From positions 1 to 15,246 of the forward strand of contig JAURDG010000007.1 of NCBI GenBank assembly GCA_030828025.1: 15,246 nucleotides of DNA, written 5' to 3'. Positions 1 through 5,950 of the stretch are shown in pieces; positions within the stretch are counted from its first letter, which is position 1, and each line of letters opens with the position of its first letter. Both the position numbers and the translations under genes were made by a program. Source of the DNA: Flavobacteriaceae bacterium. GTDB taxonomy: Bacteria > Bacteroidota > Bacteroidia > Flavobacteriales > Flavobacteriaceae. Under the pieces are notes generated by a model that was not told the origin of the DNA, ran no database searches, and saw nothing but the letters and a program-made list of their open reading frames with translations.

Positions 1-235
1 CAACAAAATGTTGTTCTTCTTTAGCGGGATTTGTGTCATCAAAACGAAGGTTTACGGGTGCCTTATATTTCGTGCCCAATTCAAAGTTTAAGCAAATGGC
101 TTTTACGTGACCAATGTGCAAATAACCATTTGGTTCGGGCGGAAAGCGAAAACGCAAAGCAGCCGCATCTAGTCCGACAGCAAGGTCTTCATCAATAATA
201 TGTTCTATAAAGTGCTTTGACGGCGTTTCGCTCAT
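1..235 (-). CDS. glnS: Glutaminyl-tRNA synthetase, N-terminal part (gene runs off the left edge)
   Basis: This is a class I aminoacyl-tRNA synthetase that charges tRNA-Gln with glutamine in the cytoplasm. Translating the complement from the ATG at 235 gives 78 residues before the window ends. They contain the family signature RFPPEPNGYLHIGH, which includes the HIGH ATP-binding motif, followed by KAICLNFELG and LRFDDTNPAKEE. The NGYLHIGH and DDTNP blocks separate GlnS from most GltX enzymes. The start lies 17 nt downstream of a TAnnTTTG element. The gene is divergent from folB. The remaining catalytic and anticodon-binding domains lie outside the window, so whether the gene is intact cannot be judged. 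Confidence 0.93.
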   Translation of the reverse strand, partial: MSETPSKHFIEHIIDEDLAVGLDAAALRFRFPPEPNGYLHIGHVKAICLNFELGTKYKAPVNLRFDDTNPAKEEQHFV

Positions 236-252
236 CGCTCAACAATTTTTGG

Positions 253-260
253 CAAAGGTA
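253..260 (-). promoter_or_regulatory. Predicted -7 element (TACCTTTG) for glnS
   Basis: Read on the minus strand, this is TACCTTTG, an exact match to the Bacteroidetes -7 consensus TAnnTTTG, 17 nt before the glnS ATG. I found no TTG at the expected -33 distance, so the assignment rests on the -7 match and position alone. Confidence 0.5.
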
Positions 261-271
261 ATTATTTCGGA

Positions 272-299
272 TTGTCTGTTGTAATAGTTTCTATATTTG
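272..299 (+). promoter_or_regulatory. Predicted promoter of folB (TTG-N17-TATATTTG)
   Basis: TTG at 272-274 is followed after 17 nt by TATATTTG at 292-299, a full match to the Bacteroidetes -33/-7 arrangement. Transcription should begin a few nucleotides after 299, almost at the folB ATG at 307, so the mRNA is predicted to be leaderless or nearly so. It may continue through tRNA-Cys. Confidence 0.65.
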
Positions 300-306
300 A
301 CACAGT

Positions 307-663
307 ATGGGAAAAGTTTTTGTAGATAATATACGTGTGTTTGCCTACCACGGCTGCTTGCCTGAAGAAACGTTGATTGGTAGTGATTATCGTGTGGACT
401 TGTTGGTGGAGGCTGATTTGCTGCCTTCGGCAGCCTCTGACAAGCTCAAAGATACTGTTGATTATGTTACGCTCTGCGCCTGCGTTAAAAAAGAAATGGC
501 GGTGCCGTCCAAACTACTGGAACATGTAGGAAAACGTATTTTAGACCGCGTGATTGATAGTAGCGCTTTGATAACATCCGCTACGGTTAGGGTGGCAAAG
601 ATAAATCCGCCTATTGGTGGTCATGTGGCATCCGTAGCTATTGAGCTAACTAAAAAGCTATAG
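307..663 (+). CDS. folB: Dihydroneopterin aldolase
   Basis: FolB cleaves 7,8-dihydroneopterin to 6-hydroxymethyl-7,8-dihydropterin and glycolaldehyde in folate synthesis, acting as a cytoplasmic oligomer. The 118-residue product has the usual length of the family. Visible motifs are the N-terminal FAYHGCLPEE with the conserved glutamate near residue 21, DYV with Tyr53, the substrate-binding glutamate in LLEHVG (Glu72), and the KINPPIGG block carrying the catalytic lysine (Lys98). These match the Glu, Tyr and Lys positions known from characterised FolB enzymes. No Shine-Dalgarno sequence precedes the ATG; a strong -33/-7 promoter ends only 7 nt upstream. The gene is divergent from glnS, and tRNA-Cys follows 44 nt downstream on the same strand. 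Confidence 0.95.
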   Translation: MGKVFVDNIRVFAYHGCLPEETLIGSDYRVDLLVEADLLPSAASDKLKDTVDYVTLCACVKKEMAVPSKLLEHVGKRILDRVIDSSALITSATVRVAKINPPIGGHVASVAIELTKKL

Positions 664-689
664 CTATAACTTAAAGCGTAAAAAAGTAG

Positions 690-697
690 TATTTTTG
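690..697 (+). promoter_or_regulatory. Predicted -7 element (TATTTTTG) for tRNA-Cys
   Basis: TATTTTTG matches TAnnTTTG exactly and ends 10 nt before the first base of the mature tRNA, a suitable distance for a short 5' leader removed by RNase P. No TTG is found at the usual -33 spacing, so this may be a weaker promoter, or the tRNA may also be read from folB. Confidence 0.5.
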
Positions 698-707
698 CCG
701 TCCAATA

Positions 708-778
708 GGCACCGTGGCCGAGTGGCTAGGCAGAGCTCTGCAAAAGCTTGTACAGCGGTTCGAATCCGCTCGGTGCCT
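708..778 (+). tRNA. tRNA-Cys (anticodon GCA)
   Basis: The 71-nt sequence folds as a cloverleaf. The acceptor strand GGCACCG (708-714) pairs with CGGTGCC (771-777). The anticodon stem GAGCT/AGCTT closes the loop CTGCAAA with anticodon GCA. The T arm is GCGG-TTCGAAT-CCGC. The discriminator base is U (778), as is typical of tRNA-Cys. CCA is not encoded. The 3' end directly abuts the stop codon of the convergent LysE-type gene (779-781), and no terminator hairpin is visible between them. Confidence 0.95.
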
Positions 779-1465
779 CTACTTTAATCGATCTTCCAAA
801 CGATTTTCTAGTCTGTTTTCTAATTTTTGCGCCTGCTCGGGAAAGGTGCCTTGGAAAATAAAAAACACCCCAAACAACACAATAATGATATGCACGACCT
901 GCTTGATTCTATAAACGAATAGCGGAGTTAATTTACTTTTTAATTGCTTCGCCAATACAATTTTGATCACATCGAATACTAGGTAAATGACAATGATATA
1001 TGCAAAAAAGGAAAATAAGCGCGTGTCGTCCATCTGAAATTTTGCGCCAAAGAAGACAACGCTACCCATCCAAAATAAAAAAGTGCCCATATTGATAATA
1101 TTTAGCAAAAAACCTTTGCCCGTGTGATAAAAAAACCCGCCTTCTTGGACTTGGTATTCCGAATCTGAAGAAATTATTTTCCTTTTTTTTTGTGTTTTTT
1201 TAAGATAAATCAAACCGTAACAAATAAGAACAACACCGCCGATATAGTAAAGTTGTGGGCTGTTTTCTAAGGTTTTCAATAACTTGCTTGCGCCTAAAAA
1301 AGCAACAAACAAAAAAACAACGTCTGCAGCGGCAGCGCCCACACTTACACCTATGGCATGTTTAATGCCTTTAGAAATACTTGTTTCTAGTATGACAAAA
1401 AAAACAGGTCCAGTAGAGATGACCAAAATTAACGCAATGGGAATAGCAGTTAGAAAATCACTCAT
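779..1465 (-). CDS. LysE/RhtB-family amino-acid exporter-like membrane protein
   Basis: The 228-residue protein has the pattern of the LysE/RhtB export family: an N-terminal hydrophobic segment with the STGP signature (residues 17-20), further hydrophobic segments at about 38-62 and 72-88, a lysine-rich cytoplasmic loop (89-96, KKTQKKRK), and three C-terminal segments near 120-140, 150-172 and 188-206. Family members export amino acids or similar small metabolites; the substrate cannot be read from sequence. The C-terminus ends in an unusual imperfect four-residue repeat (LENR, LENR, LEDR, LK), which abuts tRNA-Cys. The ATG overlaps the end of the upstream GIN-domain gene by 8 bp, suggesting translational coupling. 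The coding sequence includes a run of nine A (plus-strand T at 1183-1191) in the lysine-rich loop. Confidence 0.8.
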   Translation of the reverse strand: MSDFLTAIPIALILVISTGPVFFVILETSISKGIKHAIGVSVGAAAADVVFLFVAFLGASKLLKTLENSPQLYYIGGVVLICYGLIYLKKTQKKRKIISSDSEYQVQEGGFFYHTGKGFLLNIINMGTFLFWMGSVVFFGAKFQMDDTRLFSFFAYIIVIYLVFDVIKIVLAKQLKSKLTPLFVYRIKQVVHIIIVLFGVFFIFQGTFPEQAQKLENRLENRLEDRLK

Positions 1466-2147
1466 CTGTGTTTGTGGGTTGCGGTTCTTTTACAAGCTCT
1501 ATCGTTCCGCCAACATCAATGCGTTTTACCAGTTTTTTTGGTGGTCCAAAAACACGGATAGATCCGCCAAGCGAAACAATTGCTGTAACCTCTTCTTCGG
1601 CACGTACTGCTGCGTTGCCTCCTGCTTTTACTTTAACTTCAGCAAAAGATGATGATAGCTCATCTGCTTGAATGGTGCCGCCTGCACTAACGAGGTGCTT
1701 CTGATTTTTTGCTACTCCTGATAGCTTTACAACACCACCAGAACTGGTTTTTGTGGTGATTTTTTGGACATCTAACACCGCCTCAATTTCTGCACCTTCT
1801 TGTGCTTTTAGGGTAATTGTTGGTTGAAATAAAACATCCTGGCAATACACATAAGCGCCTTCGTTTGCATCGATGACTTCTAACGGATTGGAAACAAATA
1901 AAGCTACTGTTGTGTTAAATCCACCCAAGCGTTTTAGTAAGTTCATGCGCAAATAGAGTCGTCCATTTTTATTCTTGTAGGAAAAAAATGCTTTGTTTTT
2001 TCCTTCAACAACCAACGAATCTGCATCCGAAGGAATAATAGTAACACGTAACCCATCAAAAACTTTTAATTCATCTACTTGTCCAAGACGTATGGATTGC
2101 GCTTGAGAAAAAAAAGAAAAGCAGAAAAAGAAAAAGAAAAAACGCAT
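1458..2147 (-). CDS. Secreted DUF2807 (GIN-domain, adhesin-head-like) protein
   Basis: This 229-residue protein is predicted to be exported. It starts with a phenylalanine-rich signal peptide (residues 1-17, cleavage probably after SQA). The opening part (about 22-60) resembles the DUF2807 start, with a 'FDGLRVTIIPSDADSLVVEG' type segment. The body carries a repeated xxGG turn at about residues 135, 154, 174, 192 and 211 (SSGG, SAGG, KAGG, SLGG, DVGG), spaced 18-20 residues apart. That is what a right-handed beta-helix with one coil per repeat would show. The function of GIN-domain proteins is not established; surface or periplasmic roles are inferred. It lies 29 bp downstream of rnr and overlaps the LysE-type gene by 8 bp, so all three may be co-transcribed, with an extra promoter just upstream. 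Confidence 0.8.
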   Translation of the reverse strand: MRFFFFFFCFSFFSQAQSIRLGQVDELKVFDGLRVTIIPSDADSLVVEGKNKAFFSYKNKNGRLYLRMNLLKRLGGFNTTVALFVSNPLEVIDANEGAYVYCQDVLFQPTITLKAQEGAEIEAVLDVQKITTKTSSGGVVKLSGVAKNQKHLVSAGGTIQADELSSSFAEVKVKAGGNAAVRAEEEVTAIVSLGGSIRVFGPPKKLVKRIDVGGTIELVKEPQPTNTDE

Positions 2148-2161
2148 TTTTTGACTTTACC

Positions 2162-2169
2162 CAAAGATA
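2162..2169 (-). promoter_or_regulatory. Predicted -7 element (TATCTTTG) for the GIN-domain gene
   Basis: On the minus strand this reads TATCTTTG, an exact TAnnTTTG match, located in the 29-bp gap after rnr and ending 14 nt before the GIN-domain ATG. No -33 TTG is seen at the usual distance. It suggests that the GIN-domain and LysE-type genes can be transcribed independently of rnr. Confidence 0.4.
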
Positions 2170-2176
2170 CAAATTA

Positions 2177-4333
2177 TCATGTGTTTAGTAAGGTAAAATC
2201 AAGATGTCGTTTAATAGGATCAGCAGCTTTAACGAGAACTGAAACACGGCCACCTAATTGATATATGCGCTTGGTCTTTTGCCCGATAAAAGCAAAATTT
2301 CGTTCATCATAAACGTAAAAATCATCAGACATATCGGTTGGTCGAATCATGCCTTCGCATTTTGTTCCTTCTATTTCTACATACATGCCTCGTTCGGTAA
2401 CTCCTGAAATAACACCTGAAAATGTTTCATTAATATGGTCTTGCATATAGACGACCTGCATAAATTTAATTGAGTCGCGTTCGGCTTTTGTTGCTAAAAC
2501 TTCTCTAGAGGAACAATGTTTCATTACTGCTTCTAAAGGTTCTTTTTTTGGAGCTTTATTACCATCCAAGTAATGTTGTAGTAATCGATGTGCTACTATG
2601 TCTGGATAACGCCGAATTGGAGAAGTAAAATGGCTGTAATAATCAAACGCTAAGCCATAATGTCCAATATTTTCAGTCGAGTAAAGTGCTTTACTCATAC
2701 TTCTAATGGTAAGCGTGTCTATAAGATTTTGCTCTTTTTTATCGCGAATATCCTCTAGAAGTTTATTTATTGAATGCGCAGTAGTTTTTGGTGTTGCTAG
2801 ATTTAATGAATAACCAAAACTACCAATTACTCTTTTGAGTTGATTAATCTTTTCTTCATCTGGTTCATCGTGGATGCGAAAAACAAATGTCTTTTTAGGG
2901 TCGTCTTTAGAGATAAACTCAGAAACTTTTCTGTTTGCCAACAACATATATTCTTCAATAAGTTTATTAGCATCTTTGCTTGTCTTTACAAATACAGAAA
3001 TAGGATGTTGTTGGTCATCCAATTTAAATTTTACTTCTTCTTTATCAAACGAAATAGCGCCTTGCGCCATTCTTTTCTGTCGAAGTTTTTTTGCTGTTTC
3101 GTTTAACTGAAGGATCGCTTGAACTACATCACTACTCGTTGTATATGCTGATTGGCTCAAGGATAGTTCTGCGGGAATTTCGCCTTTTCTAGTTTCAATA
3201 ATATGTTGGGCTTCATGATAAGCAAACCGATAATCAGAATTGATGACGGTCCTACAGAATTTTTGGTTATGGATGTTGCCTTTTTTGTCAAGTGTGAAGA
3301 TGGTAGAAAAGGTCAACTTATCTTCATTAGGTCTAAGTGAACATACTTTGTTTGATAATTGTTCTGGCAGCATTGGAACCACACGATCAACTAGATAAAC
3401 AGAAGTTGCGCGTTGATAAGCCTCATCATCGAGTTTTGTTCCTGGTCGAACATAATACGAAACATCTGCGATATGGATACCCACTTCAAATAAGTCGTTG
3501 TCCAATTGTTTAAACGAAAGTGCATCGTCAAAATCTTTTGCATCTGTTGGATCTATAGTAAAAGTTAGGACGTCGCGATAATCCAAACGGTTTTTTATTT
3601 CTCTTTTTTCTAAAACTTCATTTATGTTATTGGCTTCTTTTTCTATAGTTGCATCAAATTTGTACGGTAAACCATATTCGGCTAAGATGGTGTGTATTTC
3701 TGTGTTTGTTTCGCCAGGATTACCTAAAACTTCAATAATTCGTGCTTGCGGTGATTTTGTTTGTTCCCAATCGGTAAATTCAATTAATACACGATCGCCG
3801 TCTTTTACTTTTTGTTTTGGTTGCTCACTGATATAAAAATCTGTTGCCGCAATACTTGGTTTGACGCGTACAAAATAGGTGTTGTTTTGTTGTTGTAAGG
3901 TTCCAACAAACTGATGTGTTTTTCGTGAAACAATTGATAAAATTTTCGCTTCTTGCTTTCGTTTTCCTCTTGCTGGATAGACATAAAAACGAACAGTATC
4001 TCCATTAAAGCCTTTATGGCTGTTTTTTATTACAACTAAATCTTCTTTAAAATCATCACATACGATATAAGCTGACCCTTTTGATGATATATCTAAAAAA
4101 CCAGTGTAATATTTTTCTTTTTGTTTTGCTTGATAAGTTCCTCTAGTTTTTTGGAGGATACTGTTTTTTTTGGCTAGTTTTTTTAGCCCTTTAATAATAT
4201 GGTTACGACCACTAGGATCGTTTATACCAAGGCGCACACAAATTTGTTTGTATGTGAAAGATTGTGTTGGGTGTTGCTCTAAAATTTGCAACAATTGTTG
4301 TTGTACAGAAATGCTGTTCTTATTATTCCCCAT
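2177..4333 (-). CDS. rnr: Ribonuclease R (RNase II/RNB family 3'-5' exoribonuclease)
   Basis: RNase R degrades structured RNA from the 3' end and takes part in RNA quality control. The 718-residue product has, in order, an N-terminal winged-helix region (about 10-65), cold-shock/OB-type RNA-binding segments (about 75-200), the RNB catalytic domain (about 250-590) and a C-terminal S1 domain (about 635-718). The catalytic aspartates are in IDPTDAKDFDDA (Asp261, 267, 269, 270), and the HFTSPIRRYPDIVAHR block is intact. It is shorter than E. coli RNase R and lacks the lysine-rich tail. I chose the ATG at 4333 over an in-frame TTG at 4342, because the TTG lies inside the predicted -7 element and would be upstream of the transcription start. 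The gene is divergent from rpiB across an A+T-rich island. Confidence 0.95.
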   Translation of the reverse strand: MGNNKNSISVQQQLLQILEQHPTQSFTYKQICVRLGINDPSGRNHIIKGLKKLAKKNSILQKTRGTYQAKQKEKYYTGFLDISSKGSAYIVCDDFKEDLVVIKNSHKGFNGDTVRFYVYPARGKRKQEAKILSIVSRKTHQFVGTLQQQNNTYFVRVKPSIAATDFYISEQPKQKVKDGDRVLIEFTDWEQTKSPQARIIEVLGNPGETNTEIHTILAEYGLPYKFDATIEKEANNINEVLEKREIKNRLDYRDVLTFTIDPTDAKDFDDALSFKQLDNDLFEVGIHIADVSYYVRPGTKLDDEAYQRATSVYLVDRVVPMLPEQLSNKVCSLRPNEDKLTFSTIFTLDKKGNIHNQKFCRTVINSDYRFAYHEAQHIIETRKGEIPAELSLSQSAYTTSSDVVQAILQLNETAKKLRQKRMAQGAISFDKEEVKFKLDDQQHPISVFVKTSKDANKLIEEYMLLANRKVSEFISKDDPKKTFVFRIHDEPDEEKINQLKRVIGSFGYSLNLATPKTTAHSINKLLEDIRDKKEQNLIDTLTIRSMSKALYSTENIGHYGLAFDYYSHFTSPIRRYPDIVAHRLLQHYLDGNKAPKKEPLEAVMKHCSSREVLATKAERDSIKFMQVVYMQDHINETFSGVISGVTERGMYVEIEGTKCEGMIRPTDMSDDFYVYDERNFAFIGQKTKRIYQLGGRVSVLVKAADPIKRHLDFTLLNT

Positions 4334-4339
4334 AAATGA

Positions 4340-4369
4340 CAAAGGTACAGCATATTGGAACAGCCAAAA
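4340..4369 (-). promoter_or_regulatory. Predicted promoter of rnr (TTTTG-N17-TACCTTTG)
   Basis: On the minus strand TTTTG (4369-4365) is followed after 17 nt by TACCTTTG (4347-4340), a perfect Bacteroidetes-type promoter. The -7 element ends 6 nt before the rnr ATG at 4333, so the transcript should carry almost no 5' leader. This is the best promoter match in the window. Confidence 0.75.
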
Positions 4370-4380
4370 CTTATCTACAA

Positions 4381-4740
4381 ATTAAATTATACATATACTT
4401 TCTTTTCTTTTTATTTAAAAATTTAGTTGTGTTTATTATAGTGTGTTTATAACATCAATAAATTACATTTTTTATTTTTAATTAACAGATAATGTATTAC
4501 TTATAAAATTAAAAACACCTTTTTATTTGTTTATAAATACCTTTTTAATTGTTTATATATGGAAGAAAGAAGAGTAAAAAAATATTTGTTTGCTAATTGA
4601 TTTTTGATAAGTAACGAAACAAAAAAATTAGTTGTTTTATATTATTAAAAGAAATGAACATTTATATACACAATTCGTGATTTATATATTAGGTTAGTTT
4701 ATATAGGTTATCAACATATAATTGTAATTTAGGCGTAAAA
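4381..4740. other. A+T-rich intergenic island between rnr and rpiB; possible origin-like region
   Basis: No gene is seen in the roughly 400 bp between rnr and rpiB. By hand count 61 of these 360 bases are G or C (about 17%). Besides the rnr promoter at its left edge, it holds a 22-bp tandem duplication (4517-4560), two TGTGTTTAT copies 14 bp apart (4428 and 4442), four GTTTATA copies (4445, 4529, 4551, 4697), and two 9-mers one mismatch from the DnaA box TTATCCACA: TTATCTACA at 4371-4379 and TTATCAACA at 4709-4717. On the plus strand, G:C is about 10:14 in 4381-4560 and 27:10 in 4561-4740. The only candidate -7 element for rpiB is the imperfect TAATTTAG at 4725-4732. An origin of replication is an inference; a long divergent promoter region is the simpler reading. 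Confidence 0.35.
4517..4560 (+). repeat. Tandem direct repeat, two 22-bp units
   Basis: Two adjacent 22-bp units (4517-4538 and 4539-4560) are identical at 20 of 22 positions, differing at unit positions 10 and 20. Each begins ACCTTTTTA and contains TTGTTTAT. They lie in the middle of the A+T-rich island. The function is unknown; possibilities are a regulator or DnaA binding pair, or a replication-slippage duplication. Confidence 0.8.
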
Positions 4741-4747
4741 TTTTAAT

Positions 4748-5182
4748 ATGCATATTGCTATAGGAAATGACCATGCAGGTCCTGTACTAAAACAAGAAAT
4801 TTTAACACTTTTAGATTATCTCAATCATAGCTATACAAACTATGGTACAGATACAATGGATAGTGTAGATTATGCAGATTTTATTCATCCGGTTGCCGTT
4901 GATGTACGTGATGGAAAAGCAGCTTTAGGTATTGTTATTTGTGGCAGTGGTAATGGTGCCAACATGACCGCGAACAAATACCCAGAAATTCGTTCTGCGC
5001 TATGCTGGACAGCGGAGTTGGCAGCTCTGGCTCGACAACATAATAATGCGAATATTTTAAGTATTCCAGCTCGTTTTGTTTCATCAGAAGTGGCTATTGA
5101 AATGGTAAAAAAATTTCTATCCACTGATTTTGAAGGGGGTCGCCACCAAAATAGAATAGATAAAATACCACAATGTCGCTAA
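4748..5182 (+). CDS. rpiB: Ribose-5-phosphate isomerase B (LacAB/RpiB family)
   Basis: RpiB interconverts ribose 5-phosphate and ribulose 5-phosphate in the non-oxidative pentose phosphate pathway. The 144-residue product has normal family length. It starts with MHIAIGNDHAG (Asp8, His9 at the phosphate/sugar site), then has the ICGSGNGANMTANK block with the catalytic cysteine at 65 and the anion-hole GSGNG, RQHNNAN with the ring-opening histidine at 98, and the C-terminal FEGGRHQNRIDKI signature. The family also includes sugar-phosphate isomerases with other substrates, but the complete set of RpiB motifs favours ribose 5-phosphate. No clear Shine-Dalgarno sequence or strong promoter precedes it. 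Its last 10 bp overlap the start of the acetyltransferase gene. Confidence 0.93.
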   Translation: MHIAIGNDHAGPVLKQEILTLLDYLNHSYTNYGTDTMDSVDYADFIHPVAVDVRDGKAALGIVICGSGNGANMTANKYPEIRSALCWTAELAALARQHNNANILSIPARFVSSEVAIEMVKKFLSTDFEGGRHQNRIDKIPQCR

Positions 5183-5622
5183 GGTGGCACACATATTCTT
5201 GGAACGATTTATCTAAAAAAATTCTTTACGATATTTTAGCACTTCGTGCTGAAGTATTTGTTGTAGAACAAGATTGTGTTTATTTAGACCCCGATAGAAA
5301 AGACGAAGAAGCACTACATATCGTTGCCTATGATAAAGAAAGTTTAGCGGCTTATAATCGTATTTTCCTCAACCAAAATCCCTCTATTATAGGTCGGGTT
5401 GTGGTACATCCTGCATATAGAGGAAAAAATATAGGAAGAGAGCTAATGGAAAAATCCATACACGAAGTACCAAACACAAAACCTATTTTTATCTCTGCTC
5501 AAGCGCAGCTAAAAAAATTTTACGAATCTCTCGGGTTTTCGCAAACAGGCAAAAGTTATTTAGAAGATGGCATACCGCATATTCCTATGGTCCTTCCACC
5601 AAGGAACGCCAACGGCGGATAA
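5173..5622 (+). CDS. GNAT-family N-acetyltransferase, ElaA-like
   Basis: The 149-residue product matches the ElaA branch of the GNAT superfamily: LRAEVFVVEQDCVYLDPDRKDEEALH near residues 24-49, the acetyl-CoA-binding motif VVHPAYRGKNIGREL (77-91, pyrophosphate loop RGKNIG), FYESLGF (116-122), and the ElaA-typical end EDGIPHIPM. It should transfer an acetyl group from acetyl-CoA to a small molecule or protein; the physiological substrate of ElaA-type enzymes is not established. The ATG lies inside the last codons of rpiB (10-bp overlap), implying coupled translation. The 3' end overlaps convergent rnpA by 38 bp, so the last residues (PPRNANGG), which lie beyond the usual ElaA end, are encoded antisense to rnpA. 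Confidence 0.85.
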   Translation: MSLRWHTYSWNDLSKKILYDILALRAEVFVVEQDCVYLDPDRKDEEALHIVAYDKESLAAYNRIFLNQNPSIIGRVVVHPAYRGKNIGRELMEKSIHEVPNTKPIFISAQAQLKKFYESLGFSQTGKSYLEDGIPHIPMVLPPRNANGG

Positions 5623-5950
5623 GTTCTTTCATTGGTTTTTCAAGGGCATCAAGAGTGGGTAATTCTTTTGCTGTATAAATAATAAAACCGCGCCCACAGA
5701 AAACAACGTATTCTTCCGATGCTCTAATTAATTTAAATTGCTCACGCATCAAGCGTTTAATTCTATTTCGATCAACTGCTCTTGGAAAAAGACGCTTCGA
5801 CACCCCAAAACCCAATCCCAAACCCTTATCACCAACGGAACAAACGAGCTTTAAAGGCGCTTTCCCAAAATGATTTCCTGCAGCAAAAAGCGTTTCAATT
5901 TCTTTTTTGCTTTTTAGATGTACAATCTCATTCTTGGTTTTCGAAAACAT
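5585..5950 (-). CDS. rnpA: Ribonuclease P protein component
   Basis: RnpA is the protein subunit of RNase P, which removes 5' leaders from pre-tRNAs together with the catalytic RNA. The 121-residue basic protein has the defining FGVSKRLFPRAVDRNRIKRLMRE segment at about residues 48-70 (the RNR motif), followed by the C-terminal strand and helix. The length fits the family. The start lies 23 bp inside the end of the upstream M1 peptidase gene, so translation is probably coupled. The usual bacterial neighbour rpmH is not adjacent. The 3' end overlaps the convergent acetyltransferase gene by 38 bp. The RNase P RNA gene is not in this window. Confidence 0.93.
   Translation of the reverse strand: MFSKTKNEIVHLKSKKEIETLFAAGNHFGKAPLKLVCSVGDKGLGLGFGVSKRLFPRAVDRNRIKRLMREQFKLIRASEEYVVFCGRGFIIYTAKELPTLDALEKPMKELIRRWRSLVEGP

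Noticed and set aside
656..665. Perfect palindrome AGCTATAGCT over the folB stop codon, considered as a terminator
   Set aside because: The stem is short and A+T-rich, and no T-run follows; several chance AGCTA copies lie nearby.
714..914. Open frame of 66 codons across tRNA-Cys
   Set aside because: It is a shadow reading through the tRNA and antisense to the LysE-type gene, with no recognisable features.
1284..1652. Plus-strand frame of 122 codons opposite the LysE-type and GIN-domain genes
   Set aside because: It spans the junction of two supported genes on the other strand and has no family motifs.
4334..4342. TTG start for rnr giving three extra residues
   Set aside because: The TTG overlaps the -7 element TACCTTTG (4347-4340), so it would not be in the mRNA; the ATG at 4333 is used instead.
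4428..4560. CRISPR-like repeats in the A+T island
   Set aside because: There are only two adjacent 22-bp copies and short motifs, with no unique spacers between regular repeats and no cas genes in the window.
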